DNA of 48,698 nucleotides from Bacillus pseudomycoides (lineage in GTDB: Bacteria > Bacillota > Bacilli > Bacillales > Bacillaceae_G), in contig NZ_NVOY01000018.1 in NCBI RefSeq assembly GCF_002551005.1, positions 1 to 48,698 of the forward strand. Reading direction: 5' to 3'. Positions within the stretch are counted from its first letter, which is position 1. Every line of letters starts with the position of its first letter. Positions 24,970 to 32,426 of this stretch are shown here, piece by piece. The position numbers were made by a program, and so were the translations under genes. The notes below the pieces were generated by a model. The model was not told where the DNA came from. It saw only the letters and a program-made list of their open reading frames with translations, and did not search any database.

Positions 24970-25692
24970 ATGAAATATGGAAAACTACTTGTGTCATTTT
25001 TAGTAATTGTAAGTGTATTACATATCGCTAAGCTACAAGTATTCGCAGCCACTAAGCAACCTCCTATTACAATTGACGGAAATTTTTCTGATTGGAATCA
25101 AATGCCGTATGTTTCCGATACAAAAGGTGATGTACCAAATGGAATGAATCATGAAGATATTACGGGTGTTAAATATTATTCTGATGGTGAATATTTATAT
25201 TTATATGTAGAGAGACAAGCAGCAGGACATCATAAAGATAGCTGGACATTTCATGTTGTATTTCCAGATGCCGCGCAAGGTGGACAAGAGAAGTGGGAAT
25301 ATGTAGAAATTAATGGGAAATGCCAAATGATGAAGTATCGCTATCCAATTGTATGGGTAGGTGATGTTGGGAAGGGAAACCAATATGCTGTAAAAGTGAC
25401 AGCAGGAAGCTATCAAGAACAAACCCTTTCTGTGAGTAGTAATAAGAAGCAAGTAGAATTCCGAGTCCCCTTAAAAGAATTTGGATTAGATAAGCAAAGG
25501 GAAATTCGCTTTGCATTAAAATCAAATGTAAGTGGACAAGTTTGCCCAGCGAAAAATACAATCGATTGGGTTCCAGGCAGAGATGGCTGGATCTATATTG
25601 ATAATGGACCAACATTATGGCAATTCTCTGCAATTGCTGGATTTGGAATCGTTGGATTTGCAGCATATCGTATGTTAAAAGGGAAACACTAG
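24970..25692 (+). CDS. Surface protein with exosortase G sorting tail
   Basis: 240 aa from MKYGKLLVSF. GGAGGAG lies ten bases upstream; a reading from 24934 would overlap the previous gene. Signal peptide to about residue 27 (cleavage near VFA-AT). The body begins PITIDGNFSDWNQMPYV, the pattern of CBM9-like sugar-binding domains, and continues as a beta-rich domain. The C-terminal tail is TLWQFSAIAGFGIVGFAAYR followed by MLKGKH: a short motif, one hydrophobic span and a basic end, the tripartite signal expected of an exosortase substrate. It is the only such protein in the window and lies 19 bp after the glycosyltransferase. Confidence 0.82.
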   Translation: MKYGKLLVSFLVIVSVLHIAKLQVFAATKQPPITIDGNFSDWNQMPYVSDTKGDVPNGMNHEDITGVKYYSDGEYLYLYVERQAAGHHKDSWTFHVVFPDAAQGGQEKWEYVEINGKCQMMKYRYPIVWVGDVGKGNQYAVKVTAGSYQEQTLSVSSNKKQVEFRVPLKEFGLDKQREIRFALKSNVSGQVCPAKNTIDWVPGRDGWIYIDNGPTLWQFSAIAGFGIVGFAAYRMLKGKH

Positions 25693-25708
25693 TTGGATAT
25701 GTAGCTGA

Positions 25709-25742
25709 AAAAACACTAGCTCCTGAATGAGCTAGTGTTTTT
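25709..25742. terminator. Bidirectional terminator, XrtG operon / permease
   Basis: AAAAACACTAGCTC pairs with GAGCTAGTGTTTTT around CTGAAT, with A and T runs on both sides. It ends both the XrtG operon and the converging permease gene. Confidence 0.88.
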
Positions 25743-25746
25743 CAAT

Positions 25747-27171
25747 TTAACTGACTTTTGTATCAAGTGTATCTTGTTTATTTTCAATTGTATTTTTCAT
25801 AATGAATGGATAAAGAACGAGTCCAATTACAAATAATCCGATTCCTAGTAAGAAAGTTTTCATATCAGCTGTTCCAGTTTTGATAACCCAAATGGAATAT
25901 AGAAGAGCAAGTACTGTGATGACTCCGTCTAATTTGCGAGAGCCTTGCATGTTGTTATATGTTTCACCAGTAATAACGAGTTTTAATTGATACATTGTTG
26001 AAACAAGATATGGAATTAAATAAGCAAGCGTAGCGACAACAATTGCAAAGTTATACGCTTCTGATACTGACCCAGAAATAGTAGAGAATAAGAATATTTG
26101 TGTCATGATATTTGTTAATAACAATGAGTTTTTCGGACTTCCTTTTTTATTTGTTTTTCCAAAGAAAGCAGGGAATAGTCCGCTTTTTGCTGCTTGATAT
26201 GGAACTTCTGCACTTACAACGATCCAACCTACTGTAGAACCGAATAGAGAGATAAGTGCTAGAAATGCCATAATGTATGCACCTTTATTACCGATAGCCA
26301 TGCTTAATGCATCAACCAATGGTTTTTGCGATCCTTTTAGCGCCTCTTGCGGAAGAGCGCCCATTGTTAACAATGTAATAGCTACATAAATAAGAAGAGC
26401 AATTACTAATCCGAAAATCGTTGCTTTTTTTACATCGCGCTGTGATTTTGCGCGGTTTGAAAGCATAACAGCTGATTCAATACCAATAAACGCCCAAAGT
26501 GTTGAAATAGCAGCAGCATTGATTTGTCCGCCTAATGGAATAGCTTTTCCAGCCTCATTCATAAACGTTTGTCCATCGCCGAAATTTGCTGCATTAAAAA
26601 TGAATAATGTAATGATAATAAACATCGTAAATCCAATAATTTTAGCGACAGTTGCAAGTAAATTCATATTACCAGCACGATCAATGTTTTGAGAAAGAAT
26701 ATATTGAATGCCCCATAGCATCACACTACATACAGCAAATGTTAAGGCTTTTCCTAGTTCTAACGAGAAACCATTTGTCGTGAACAAAACTTGTTTACTT
26801 TGCAGAACTGGGAAAAACGTAGATAAATATCCTGCAAATGAAATGATAACAGAAGCTGTTGCCGCCCAGTTTGCCGCCCAGTATCCCCACGCCATGCTAT
26901 AACCAGCAACTTTACCAGCTTTTGGTGAAGTAAACATTGCTTGCGCATAACTTTGCGGACCTGCTTTTAAATTTGGTTTTCGCATTGCTAAGTTTCCGAA
27001 CACGAGTGCAATCATAAATACACCTAGCCCGGTAATTGTCCATGCAAGTGTAGATCCCATTGGTCCTGATACTTGTGCTAAATTTGCCGGAAGCATAAAC
27101 ACGCCGCCACCAACCATATTTCCAACAACGAATGCCGTTAAAATCCATAAACCCCATTTTTTTGTGTCCAT
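25747..27171 (-). CDS. APC-superfamily basic amino-acid permease, probably histidine-linked
   Basis: 474 aa, about 12-13 TM helices. VGNMVGGGVFMLPANLAQVSG (first unwound helix; G-G-G motif) and ISTLWAFIGIESAVMLSNRAK place it in the basic amino acid/polyamine antiporter (APA) family with ArcD- and YvsH-like proteins. This family includes arginine/ornithine and histidine/histamine exchangers. The upstream leader carries a short ORF with four consecutive His codons and a terminator that can be remodelled (27242-27409), so histidine is the likely regulatory signal and possible substrate. AAGGAG lies ten bases before the start. Direction (uptake, efflux or exchange) cannot be told. Confidence 0.85.
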   Translation of the reverse strand: MDTKKWGLWILTAFVVGNMVGGGVFMLPANLAQVSGPMGSTLAWTITGLGVFMIALVFGNLAMRKPNLKAGPQSYAQAMFTSPKAGKVAGYSMAWGYWAANWAATASVIISFAGYLSTFFPVLQSKQVLFTTNGFSLELGKALTFAVCSVMLWGIQYILSQNIDRAGNMNLLATVAKIIGFTMFIIITLFIFNAANFGDGQTFMNEAGKAIPLGGQINAAAISTLWAFIGIESAVMLSNRAKSQRDVKKATIFGLVIALLIYVAITLLTMGALPQEALKGSQKPLVDALSMAIGNKGAYIMAFLALISLFGSTVGWIVVSAEVPYQAAKSGLFPAFFGKTNKKGSPKNSLLLTNIMTQIFLFSTISGSVSEAYNFAIVVATLAYLIPYLVSTMYQLKLVITGETYNNMQGSRKLDGVITVLALLYSIWVIKTGTADMKTFLLGIGLFVIGLVLYPFIMKNTIENKQDTLDTKVS

Positions 27172-27241
27172 GATTGTCTAACTCCTTTTGATGATAGTTT
27201 TTTTATTTTATGATTTTTTGTACCTAGTGTTTTTTGGAAAT

Positions 27242-27283
27242 AAAAAAGAGCCATGTAGATAAAAAATACCTACATGGCTCTTT
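27242..27283 (-). terminator. Leader terminator (attenuator) before permease
   Basis: On the minus strand AAAGAGCCATGTAG (27283-27270) pairs with CTACATGGCTCTTT (27258-27245), followed by TTTTTT. It lies 70 nt before the permease start, so it must be bypassed for expression. Its 5' arm can instead pair with 27291-27297. Confidence 0.85.
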
Positions 27284-27290
27284 GCCTAAC

Positions 27291-27353
27291 GTAGGTACAA
27301 CGGGAATAACCCTTGTACCTACGCGTGAATTTTTCCGCTAGGTTTCAAGGGTT
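27291..27353 (-). promoter_or_regulatory. Competing antiterminator segments of the His leader
   Basis: Segment 1, AACCCTTG (27353-27346), overlaps the leader-peptide stop codon and pairs with CAAGGGTT in segment 2 (27315-27308). Segment 2, GTAGGTACAAGGGTT (27322-27308), can instead pair with segment 3, TTGTACCTAC (27300-27291), over 10-13 bp. Segment 3 can in turn pair TACCTAC with GTAGGTA in the 5' arm of the terminator. These mutually exclusive stems are the layout of a ribosome-controlled attenuator. Confidence 0.7.
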
Positions 27354-27409
27354 TACGTATGATGATGATGTTTTTGTGCAAATGTAACTACAGTTGTATT
27401 AGTAAGCAT
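27353..27409 (-). CDS. 18-aa leader peptide with four consecutive His codons
   Basis: ATG at 27409, stop TAA at 27353-27355; the peptide reads MLTNTTVVTFAQKHHHHT. GGGAG lies nine bases upstream of the start. The four CAT codons sit directly before the stop, and the first RNA segment of the attenuator begins in the stop codon. A short ORF with a run of one amino acid's codons before a terminator is the classic mark of ribosome-mediated transcription attenuation. A -10 TATACT (complement of 27446-27451) lies upstream. No protein function beyond sensing is implied. Confidence 0.75.
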   Translation of the reverse strand: MLTNTTVVTFAQKHHHHT

Positions 27410-27445
27410 AGTTCTTTGCTCCCTTTCTCCTCTGATTTTGAAGTA

Positions 27446-27451
27446 AGTATA
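27446..27451 (-). promoter_or_regulatory. -10 element of the His-leader transcript
   Basis: TATACT on the minus strand, about 37 bases before the leader ATG. No strong -35 is seen 17 bases upstream, so the promoter call is moderate. Confidence 0.45.
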
Positions 27452-27567
27452 CTACATGTTTTTTAGAAAGGGAAGAGAAAAAAGATATTTTTTATAAAAA
27501 TTCATTTTGATGATTAAATATTTATAGAGATGAAAGTATGTTTTTGCATTTATTTCTCTTTTTACAG

Positions 27568-27606
27568 GGAATATTAAAGTTGTTACTGAGCCCCTTTAAT
27601 ATTTTT
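27568..27606 (+). terminator. Terminator-like hairpin in cytochrome leader
   Basis: AATATTAAAG (27570-27579) pairs with CTTTAATATT (27594-27603), followed by TTTGATC. It sits only 22 nt before the cytochrome start, so it could act as an attenuator of that gene or be the end of an upstream transcript. Confidence 0.45.
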
Positions 27607-27627
27607 GATCAAAACGGAGGAAAGTGA

Positions 27628-29586
27628 ATGAAAAATAGGAAGTGGACTATCCCTTTTGTTGTGAATATAGTGCTCGTATATGTTGTCCTTTTTAACTTTT
27701 CAAAACCAACATACGCTTATATTCCTTCTGAAGATCAAATTGTAAAGAGCAAACCAAATCATTATGGAACTGAGGAAAATCAACCAGCATATGATATTTG
27801 GGGACAAACGATTTCGCAAAAAAAGGCGAATGAGTTGTTGAAAACGGAAGAGGGCAAAGCTTTATTATCACCGCAAAACGGAGCAGTGAAAATTGATAAG
27901 AATTTATTAAAATTGGGGAGAGAGTCTTTTTATGAAGAAACATTTGGAAATGAAGTGTTTCTTACAGACATAATGGGTGTTTTAAATGGTGCGTTAACTT
28001 TAGAAAATATAAAAAAAGCAATTTACGACTTACATGGAAAAGGGACAACAAATTTACGTGTTGAACTGGCGAGAACTGTGAAAATAGGAGATAAAACGTT
28101 TGATAAAGGAATAAAGGTTGATACTGGTTTAGATGTTGCAAGAGGTTCTAATGAAGTATTAGGGATGCCTATTATTAAGTCTGAAGGAAGAGAGAAGATA
28201 GGAGTAAGTTGTGCCGCATGCCACGCAACGGTAACTAGAGATACAAAACAAGTTATTGAAGGTGCTGCAAATAATGATTTTAATGGCGGTCTCATTTTAG
28301 CACTAGGGACAAATTCAACAGCTTATTTTTCTCGGGCAGAAATTAAGTCATTACAAGACTATATAAAAGATTTAGGGCGAACAGTAGTAACTTCTGAAGG
28401 GAAAAAAGCTCCGCTTCCTGATCCAGAGATGATAGAAGAGACTGTAGATCGTACTTTATTAAAATGGCCAAGAGGAAATTTTGATGCGAGTAGTGATTTG
28501 GTGAATAATCCAACACAAATTCCAGATTCTTTTACATTTGGAGATCATCCTTATGGATGGAATGGGTTTGCACAAGCTGGTCCGTTTAAAGGACTAAGTG
28601 TAATTAATAGTGCTGTAAATATTCAAGGGTCAGATTTAACGACATTAGCACATGCTAGTCCATTCCTTTTCAAAATCGACAAGGAAGTTTATTTAGGAAC
28701 AATGTTACAAAATGCAGCGAATCTAAAATATCGATATGATCCTAAAAGTGGAAAGAAACCATCTGAGTTTTTTACTTCAGTAGACCCTACTCCAGGAGTT
28801 CCGGGCGTAAATGAGTTAATTGCGCTTCCGACATTTCCAAGGCCGTCTTTAATCTCTCCTAATGGTTTATTATCAAGTGCTCCTGGCTATCGGGTTATGG
28901 AGCAAAACAACGGAATGTCTGCATTACAAAATACATTTGTTTCCCCGAAACCACCAGTATCTGTTGATGATAAGACGCTGAAAAAAGGGAAGAACGTTTT
29001 TGCACGTGCAGGCTGTATTACTTGTCATGCGGGACAAACCTACACAAATAATCGGATTATTCCAATTAACGAAATTAAGACCGAGCCATCAAGAGCAAAA
29101 TCCTTTGAAGAAATAGGTAAGGACTTAGCGGAGCCAATTATTTATTCACCAGATACACCTGTACCTGTACCAAAAGGAGCAAAATTGTTAAAAGTTCCAG
29201 CCTATTCATTAGACAAAGATAAGATTAACTTAGCATATATGTTGAATGGTTCGCCTGGTGGTTACAAAGTTCCAAGTTTATTAGGGCTTTATTGGGGAGC
29301 GCCGTATTTACATGATGGAGGTGTTGCGGTTGGCCAAAATGTGGAGAGTGAACTAGGTATGACAGGAACGGTATCAAAAGGAATTGAGCCTAATCCGTTT
29401 AACAGCTTACGAGCATTAATTGATCAAAACTTGAGAAGAAAAGTAATCGAAGCAAACAAAAATTCAAAGGATTTACAAGACGCACATATTACGGGAGAAG
29501 GACATGAATATTGGGTAGATTCTTCTACAGGCTTTTCAAAACAAGAGCAAGATGCGTTAATCAACTATTTACTCACATTAGAATAA
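27628..29586 (+). CDS. Exported diheme cytochrome c, peroxidase-like
   Basis: 652 aa. N-terminal signal or anchor (about 7-30, ending PTYAY). Two haem c sites: C195-AAC-H199 and C463-ITC-H467. A region GSPGGYKVPSLLGLYWGAPYLHDGG near the C-terminus resembles the MauG/cytochrome c peroxidase and thiol-oxidase-like families, where haem ligands and substrates are arranged around an H-x-G loop. The protein should lie on the outer face of the membrane and pass electrons, but its donor and acceptor are unknown. It is monocistronic; no other cytochrome genes are nearby. The start follows CGGAGGAAAGTG. A terminator-like hairpin lies in its leader. Confidence 0.8.
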   Translation: MKNRKWTIPFVVNIVLVYVVLFNFSKPTYAYIPSEDQIVKSKPNHYGTEENQPAYDIWGQTISQKKANELLKTEEGKALLSPQNGAVKIDKNLLKLGRESFYEETFGNEVFLTDIMGVLNGALTLENIKKAIYDLHGKGTTNLRVELARTVKIGDKTFDKGIKVDTGLDVARGSNEVLGMPIIKSEGREKIGVSCAACHATVTRDTKQVIEGAANNDFNGGLILALGTNSTAYFSRAEIKSLQDYIKDLGRTVVTSEGKKAPLPDPEMIEETVDRTLLKWPRGNFDASSDLVNNPTQIPDSFTFGDHPYGWNGFAQAGPFKGLSVINSAVNIQGSDLTTLAHASPFLFKIDKEVYLGTMLQNAANLKYRYDPKSGKKPSEFFTSVDPTPGVPGVNELIALPTFPRPSLISPNGLLSSAPGYRVMEQNNGMSALQNTFVSPKPPVSVDDKTLKKGKNVFARAGCITCHAGQTYTNNRIIPINEIKTEPSRAKSFEEIGKDLAEPIIYSPDTPVPVPKGAKLLKVPAYSLDKDKINLAYMLNGSPGGYKVPSLLGLYWGAPYLHDGGVAVGQNVESELGMTGTVSKGIEPNPFNSLRALIDQNLRRKVIEANKNSKDLQDAHITGEGHEYWVDSSTGFSKQEQDALINYLLTLE

Positions 29587-29605
29587 TTTAGAAGTATATT
29601 GTAGC

Positions 29606-29659
29606 GAACAAGATAGGTGGAGAATGAAGAAACCCCCACTCATGGAAGTTTCATCTTAT
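29606..29659. repeat. Shortened bcr1-type element
   Basis: AAGATAGGTGG then GAATGAAGAAACCCCCACTC and ATGGAAGTTTCAT match the middle and right end of the 18332 element, with an internal deletion and no left end. It ends in CTTAT (29655-29659), which contains the stop codon of the SDR gene. Confidence 0.55.
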
Positions 29660-30546
29660 CCATTTATAATCACTCCACCGTTTACATGAAGAATTTGTCC
29701 TGTCATATATGAGGAGTCGTCCGACGCCAAATAAACATAGGCAGGTGCCAGTTCAAAAGGTTGTGCAGCACGTTTCATTGGTGTGTCGCTTCCAAATGTC
29801 GCATAAATTTCCGGCGGAGCGCTTGAAGGGATAAGAGGGGTCCATACAGGCCCTGGAGCAACGCCATTGACCCGGATTCCTTGATTAATGACTGATAATG
29901 CTAACGAGCGAGTAAATGCAACGACAGCTCCCTTGGAAGCGGCATAATCAATCGCGGGCTCAAGCCCGTTGTATGCGGCGAGTGAAGCCGTATTGATAAT
30001 AGAGCTTCCATTTTTTAAATAGGGCATGGCTGCTTGTGTTAAATAAAAATATGAAAAAATGTTTGTTTTAAAAGTACGTTCGAGCTGTTTTGCTGAAATG
30101 TCGCTGATACTTGCTTGTGCATGTCCTTCTCCCGCATTATTGACCAGGATTTCAAGATGGCCAAATGCTTCCATTGTCTTTTTAACGACATAATGACAAA
30201 ACCCGGCATCCCCAATATCACCTGCGATTGTCAGGCATTGTCTGCCCAATTGGTTCACTCTGTCTTTTGTTTCGGATGCATCTCCATGCTCATTTAAATA
30301 AACAATTACAATATCCGCCCCTTCTTTTGCGAAAGCAATGGCTATAGCTCGGCCGATCCCGCTGTCTCCCCCAGTAATGATGGCGACTTTGTTCAATAGT
30401 TTGTTGCTTCCAGAATAATTAGGATTTTCGGAGATAGGTCTTGGAATCATCAAAGATTCAATACCCGGTTGCTGAGGTTGGTACTGCGGGGGAAATTCGA
30501 TTGGAACTGTATCGCACTTTTCTATAAACCCAAAATGCTCAGACAT
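29656..30546 (-). CDS. Short-chain dehydrogenase/reductase, general-stress type (YhxC/YdaD-like)
   Basis: 296 aa. A 45-residue N-terminal extension rich in Pro and Gln (FPPQYQPQQPG) is typical of the YdaD/YhxC/YhdF stress SDRs. Then come NAD(P)-binding TGGDSGIGRAIA (58-69), NNAG (136-139), the Ser before AAYNG and catalytic Y201-x3-K205. The substrate is unknown; the glucose-dehydrogenase label is only by similarity. G+C is clearly higher than in neighbouring genes: by hand, 65 of the 120 bases at 29761-29880. Transfer from another bacillus is possible. The start follows AAAGGGG. Confidence 0.85.
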   Translation of the reverse strand: MSEHFGFIEKCDTVPIEFPPQYQPQQPGIESLMIPRPISENPNYSGSNKLLNKVAIITGGDSGIGRAIAIAFAKEGADIVIVYLNEHGDASETKDRVNQLGRQCLTIAGDIGDAGFCHYVVKKTMEAFGHLEILVNNAGEGHAQASISDISAKQLERTFKTNIFSYFYLTQAAMPYLKNGSSIINTASLAAYNGLEPAIDYAASKGAVVAFTRSLALSVINQGIRVNGVAPGPVWTPLIPSSAPPEIYATFGSDTPMKRAAQPFELAPAYVYLASDDSSYMTGQILHVNGGVIING

Positions 30547-30847
30547 AATAAGCCAGCCCCTTTCGGTTATATGTGATTTAGCATATTCTTAAAAAGATTA
30601 TAGGTGCATGCCCATTCCCTGTCTGTGTAAACACGAAGTTGGACAGCTAGAGGGGGATAACCCGAAGTAACGCTCAGGGAGAGTTGTTTTTGTCGTGGAA
30701 TTGAGAAGCCCCCACTTCAAAATTCGTTAGAATTTAAGTGGGGGGTAGTTCATTTGATATTTTCATGATAAATATTATTTAGAAATTACTGTAAATAGAA
30801 GGGCGATGTGATAATCTTATGATGAGGTTGTTTTAAGGGGTGGGAAC
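30547..30847. other. Intergenic region with strong hairpin
   Basis: CCCCCACTT-C-AAA (30709-30721) pairs with TTT-AAGTGGGGG (about 30733-30744). The CCCCCAC core recalls the bcr1 stems, but the rest does not match. A promoter-like stretch and the ribosome site AAGGGGTGGG of the next gene lie at its right end. No coding sequence is visible. Confidence 0.45.
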
Positions 30848-31051
30848 TTGCCGTATGTTGTACATATTTTAAGCATTTTCATGATTTGTGTAGGGGGAAT
30901 TAGTGTATATCGCTCTGTTAAATATAAAGGGTACGGAGCTTATTTTAAAGTGAAAAAACTGAAAATTCCGTTATGGATTATTACGTTAGGGGTTGCACTG
31001 TTTGTTATGAGCATGGGTATTTATACGCTCATATTGGAAGAGAAATGGTAA
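30848..31051 (+). CDS. Small two-TM membrane protein of unknown function
   Basis: 67 aa, starting at TTG five bases after AAGGGGTGGG. The only nearby ATG is in another frame. Two hydrophobic helices (about 3-21 and 41-60) are separated by a basic loop (VKYKGYGAYFKVKKLK). I do not recognise the family. It has its own terminator. The strong ribosome site and hydrophobic pattern argue that it is real. Confidence 0.6.
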   Translation: MPYVVHILSIFMICVGGISVYRSVKYKGYGAYFKVKKLKIPLWIITLGVALFVMSMGIYTLILEEKW

Positions 31052-31088
31052 TGCTGTTATCGATATAAATTCCTTATTATTGGAATGG

Positions 31089-31119
31089 AAAAGGAGTAGA
31101 ATGTTCTACTCCTTTTTTT
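31089..31119 (+). terminator. Terminator of small membrane protein gene
   Basis: AAAAGGAGTAGAA (31089-31101) pairs with TTCTACTCCTTTT (31104-31116), followed by T residues. Confidence 0.85.
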
Positions 31120-31181
31120 CAATTTTCAGCAGTAATTTTAAGATTTATGACGAATTATGTAGAGAAGAGAGGAGTGGTTAT

Positions 31182-32156
31182 ATGGAATTAGCGGTTGAAA
31201 AAGTGTTTACAAAAGAAATTTTACACGAAGGAGCGAAGCGCTTCGGAGTAACTGTTATGGAAGAACCATTAGGGGACTTTGAAAATTATATTTTTCGTGC
31301 TGAGGGAGAAGATTGTACACCATATGTTTTGCGGTTGACACATTCCTCTCATCGTACATATAAGCAAATTGATGCGGAATTAGATTTTCTAGCATATCTC
31401 GGGAAAAACGGTGCAAAAGTAGCTGCGCCGCATCGCTCCAAAAACGCTCTATTTGTAGAAAGTTTACAAACAACTGATGGCACATCTTTTTACGTTTCAC
31501 TTTTTGATTATGCAAATGGAGAAAGAGTGAAAGATGAAGATTCTGATGTTTGGAATGATACGCTTTTTTACGCGTGGGGGAAAGCAATTGGCCAGTTACA
31601 TCGACTTACGATGAATTATCCAAAGACGGAGAATCGCGTTACGTGGATGGACGATGAAATTACTGTTATTGATATGTTACAGGAAGATAAGGAATTGCAG
31701 GAAATTGGATATGAAGTTGTAGCAGAAATAAAAAAATTACCTGAGACAAATCGTACATTTGGATTGATTCACGGAGATATTCATCATGGGAATTTTCACT
31801 ATGAAAATGGGGAGTTAACCATTTTTGATTTTGATGATGCCACGTACAATTATTTTGCGCATGATCTTGCAATGATTGTATATTATTCTGTTTTACGAAA
31901 AGAGTGGTCAGAAGAAGAAAAGGCGATTTTTGCACGCCACCAGCTGCAAGTATTGAGAGAAGGATATGAGACAGAGCATGTTCTAGATGATTCCGTATAT
32001 CATACTTTACCACTTTTCATGCGCCTTCGAGATGTTGCTTTATATGGAACGATTATGAAAAAGTTTAACGGTAAAGAAATGCCGGCGTATTTTCAAACAT
32101 TAGCAAATGCTATTTATAAGAGAATTGTTGCGAGAAAAGCAATTGTTGAATGGTAA
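31182..32156 (+). CDS. Aminoglycoside-phosphotransferase (APH) fold kinase
   Basis: 324 aa from MELAVEKVF. GAGGAGTGG precedes the ATG at 31182; any earlier start would lie in or near the upstream terminator. Kinase-like fold: catalytic loop HGDIHHGN (197-204; D199 the base) and metal-binding DFDDA (216-220). It resembles the homoserine kinase type II/APH family of small-molecule kinases. The acceptor is unknown; there is no reason to assume antibiotic resistance. It is monocistronic. Confidence 0.8.
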   Translation: MELAVEKVFTKEILHEGAKRFGVTVMEEPLGDFENYIFRAEGEDCTPYVLRLTHSSHRTYKQIDAELDFLAYLGKNGAKVAAPHRSKNALFVESLQTTDGTSFYVSLFDYANGERVKDEDSDVWNDTLFYAWGKAIGQLHRLTMNYPKTENRVTWMDDEITVIDMLQEDKELQEIGYEVVAEIKKLPETNRTFGLIHGDIHHGNFHYENGELTIFDFDDATYNYFAHDLAMIVYYSVLRKEWSEEEKAIFARHQLQVLREGYETEHVLDDSVYHTLPLFMRLRDVALYGTIMKKFNGKEMPAYFQTLANAIYKRIVARKAIVEW

Positions 32157-32166
32157 GTAGAGTGAG

Positions 32167-32212
32167 AACTGACCTAAATCACTATTATAGTGGAATGATG
32201 GTCAGTTTTTCT
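32167..32212 (+). terminator. Terminator of APH-fold kinase gene
   Basis: AACTGACC (32167-32174) pairs with GGTCAGTT (32200-32207), with an inner CACTAT/ATAGTG stem, followed by TTTTT. Confidence 0.75.
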
Positions 32213-32266
32213 TTTTAGGGGGACGAGAGCATAGTAGCGACTTATATGTTGAAAAAATAAATGAAT
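32208..32266. repeat. Deleted copy of the 9240 repeat
   Basis: TTTCTTTTTAGGGGGACGAGAGCAT is joined directly to GCGACTTATATGTTGAAAAA. These are the left end and right part of the repeat at 9240-9395, without the middle. Confidence 0.5.
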
Positions 32267-32388
32267 TTGAGTACATATGATTGTACTCCTTTTTTAATCC
32301 AAAATTATTCTTGTGTTTTTATACAAAAATGTGTTTATTTTCTCAAAATAATATTGTATTTCACAAGGTGTATATTTTATACTTTTTA

Positions 32389-32403
32389 TATATTCTGAAA
32401 ATT
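32389..32403. promoter_or_regulatory. CodY-like box before AGCS symporter
   Basis: TATATTCTGAAAATT matches the CodY motif at 13 of 15 positions. It lies 23 bp before the start codon, near the expected promoter. Confidence 0.45.
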
Positions 32404-32426
32404 CTTTATAATAAGGAGGAGGATCT

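Noticed and set aside
27242-27409. T-box riboswitch before the permease
   Set aside because: I found no T-box sequence or specifier-loop architecture. The His-codon ORF and alternate stems explain the region better.
31182-32156. Aminoglycoside resistance gene
   Set aside because: Only the general APH kinase fold is supported. Sequence resembles chromosomal small-molecule kinases, and the context is housekeeping.
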